From Bacillota bacterium (GTDB lineage Bacteria; Bacillota; Clostridia; Clostridiales; Clostridiaceae), in NCBI GenBank assembly GCA_023424785.1, contig JAFADP010000007.1, forward strand, positions 1 to 5,952: a stretch of 5,952 nucleotides of DNA, written 5' to 3'. Numbering within the stretch: the stretch's first letter is position 1; the number at the start of each line of letters is the position of its first letter. Shown piece by piece: positions 5,142-5,952 of the stretch. The notes beneath the pieces were generated by a model. That model searched no databases and was not told the origin of the DNA. It saw nothing but the letters and a program-made list of their open reading frames with translations. Made by a program: the position numbers and the translations under genes.

Positions 5142-5891
5142 ATGACAAGAAGACCTGTTATAGCTGGAAACTGGAAAATGAACAAGACTCCAGAAGAAGC
5201 TGTTAAAGTTATAAATGAATTAAAGCCATTAGTAAAGGATGCTACTTGTGAAGTAGTTATATGCCCAACTTTCGTATGTTTAAGCGCTGCTTTAGAAGCT
5301 GCTAAGGGATCAAACATAAAGATAGCTGCTCAAAATATGCACTTTGAAGAAAGCGGAGCTTTCACAGGAGAAGTTTCTCCAGTAATGCTTGAAGCTATGG
5401 GAATAGAATACGTAGTTTTAGGACACAGCGAAAGAAGAGAATACTTCAACGAAACAGATGAAGCTTTAAACAAGAAAGTTAAGGCTGCATTTGCTCACAA
5501 TATAACTCCAATCCTTTGCTGTGGAGAAACTTTAGAAGAAAGAGAAAATGGAACAACTAACGAAGTTGTTGGAGCTCAAATAAAAGCTGATTTAGAAGGA
5601 TTATCTAATGAATTAGCAGAAAAAGTTATTATAGCTTACGAACCAATCTGGGCTATAGGAACTGGAAAGACTGCTACAGATGAACAAGCAAATGAAACAA
5701 TATCTGCAATCAGAGGTGTTGTTGCTGAAATGTTCGGTAAAGAAGTTGCAGAAAAAGTAAGAATCCAATACGGTGGATCAGTTAAGCCAAACACAATAAA
5801 AGCTCAAATGGCTATGTCTGACATAGATGGTGCTTTAGTTGGTGGAGCTAGCTTAGTTGCTGCAGATTTTGCACAAATAGTTAACTACTAA
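5142..5891 (+). CDS. tpiA: Triose-phosphate isomerase
   Basis: This cytoplasmic TIM-barrel enzyme interconverts dihydroxyacetone phosphate and glyceraldehyde-3-phosphate, feeding the GapA reaction encoded upstream in the same operon. It has 249 residues, the standard length. Catalytic residues are K12 in GNWKMN (9-14), H95 in LGHSERR (93-99) and E167 in AYEPIWAIGTG (165-175), where the tail is the phosphate-gripping loop 6. YGGSVKP (210-216) and GALVGGASL (230-238) complete the phosphate site. The ATG start has AGGTGA seven bases or fewer upstream, in the same TATGAGGTGAAT context as pgk. Codon choice matches gapA and pgk, as expected for an abundant enzyme. It is the last gene in the window and is followed by a strong terminator, so any gpmI or eno gene further on would need read-through or its own promoter. 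Confidence 0.98.
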   Translation: MTRRPVIAGNWKMNKTPEEAVKVINELKPLVKDATCEVVICPTFVCLSAALEAAKGSNIKIAAQNMHFEESGAFTGEVSPVMLEAMGIEYVVLGHSERREYFNETDEALNKKVKAAFAHNITPILCCGETLEERENGTTNEVVGAQIKADLEGLSNELAEKVIIAYEPIWAIGTGKTATDEQANETISAIRGVVAEMFGKEVAEKVRIQYGGSVKPNTIKAQMAMSDIDGALVGGASLVAADFAQIVNY

Positions 5892-5900
5892 GATAATTTT

Positions 5901-5952
5901 AAAATGCTATTTCGAAAATGGTTGTTAAATCATTTTCTTAATAGCATTTTTT
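5901..5952 (+). terminator. Rho-independent terminator after tpiA
   Basis: AAAATGCTATT (5901-5911) pairs perfectly with AATAGCATTTT (5940-5950). After a 2-by-2 internal loop, GAAAATG (5914-5920) pairs with CATTTTC (5931-5937), giving 18 paired positions with a 10-base apical loop. The T run 5947-5952 reaches the window edge. It starts 9 bases after the tpiA stop and is the most convincing terminator in the operon, suggesting that a major transcript ends here. Confidence 0.9.

Noticed and set aside
5922..5939. Rex-like half site TTGTTAA downstream of tpiA
   Set aside because: Only one half matches, the second half reads TTTTCTT, and it lies in the loop and arm of a terminator after the gene rather than near a promoter.
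1..5952. CRISPR arrays, tRNA or rRNA genes, insertion sequences, phage attachment sites
   Set aside because: I saw no regular short direct-repeat array, cloverleaf or rRNA-like segment, and no transposase or integrase; the only direct repeats of note are the two copies in the pgk-tpiA spacer.

Overview
The window looks like low-GC Firmicutes DNA, most likely Clostridium sensu stricto. It is strongly A/T-rich, has strong GGAGG or AGGTG ribosome binding sites, and carries a CggR-type regulator directly upstream of gapA, pgk and tpiA. The proteins look clostridial (for example the GAPDH DGPHKKGDFRRAR segment and the PGK NDAFGTAHRAHCS segment). I do not assign a species. All genes lie on the + strand.

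Positions 1-1414 hold a short housekeeping unit. It consists of trmL (tRNA wobble-position 2'-O-methyltransferase), which I start at a TTG at 42 rather than an in-frame GTG at 27, then a DegV/FakB-type fatty-acid-binding protein 17 bases downstream. A Rho-independent terminator at 1387-1414 closes it.

Positions 1415-5952 hold the central glycolytic operon cggR-gapA-pgk-tpiA. An A/T-tract-rich promoter with its -10 at 1508-1513 is followed at once by a CggR operator (1521-1556). The operator keeps the Bacillus subtilis spacing: two GGGAC-N6-TGTC units with a 20-base period. It sits between the predicted start of transcription and the cggR ribosome binding site, so bound CggR should block the operon, and fructose-1,6-bisphosphate should relieve the block when sugar is plentiful. 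The three enzymes act at adjoining points of lower glycolysis: TpiA supplies glyceraldehyde-3-phosphate, GapA oxidises and phosphorylates it to 1,3-bisphosphoglycerate, and Pgk makes ATP from that product.

Every junction in the glycolytic operon carries a predicted RNA hairpin: an A/T-only 10-bp hairpin between cggR and gapA, an 11-bp terminator-like hairpin between gapA and pgk, three hairpins between pgk and tpiA, and a strong terminator after tpiA at the window edge. The pgk-tpiA spacer is the least ordinary part. It holds two copies of a 35-base palindromic repeat, 71 bases apart, that differ only by transitions, including one compensatory base-pair change. The two copies can also pair with each other in a mutually exclusive fold. 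Otherwise this is a conserved housekeeping region, and I see no new multi-gene system.
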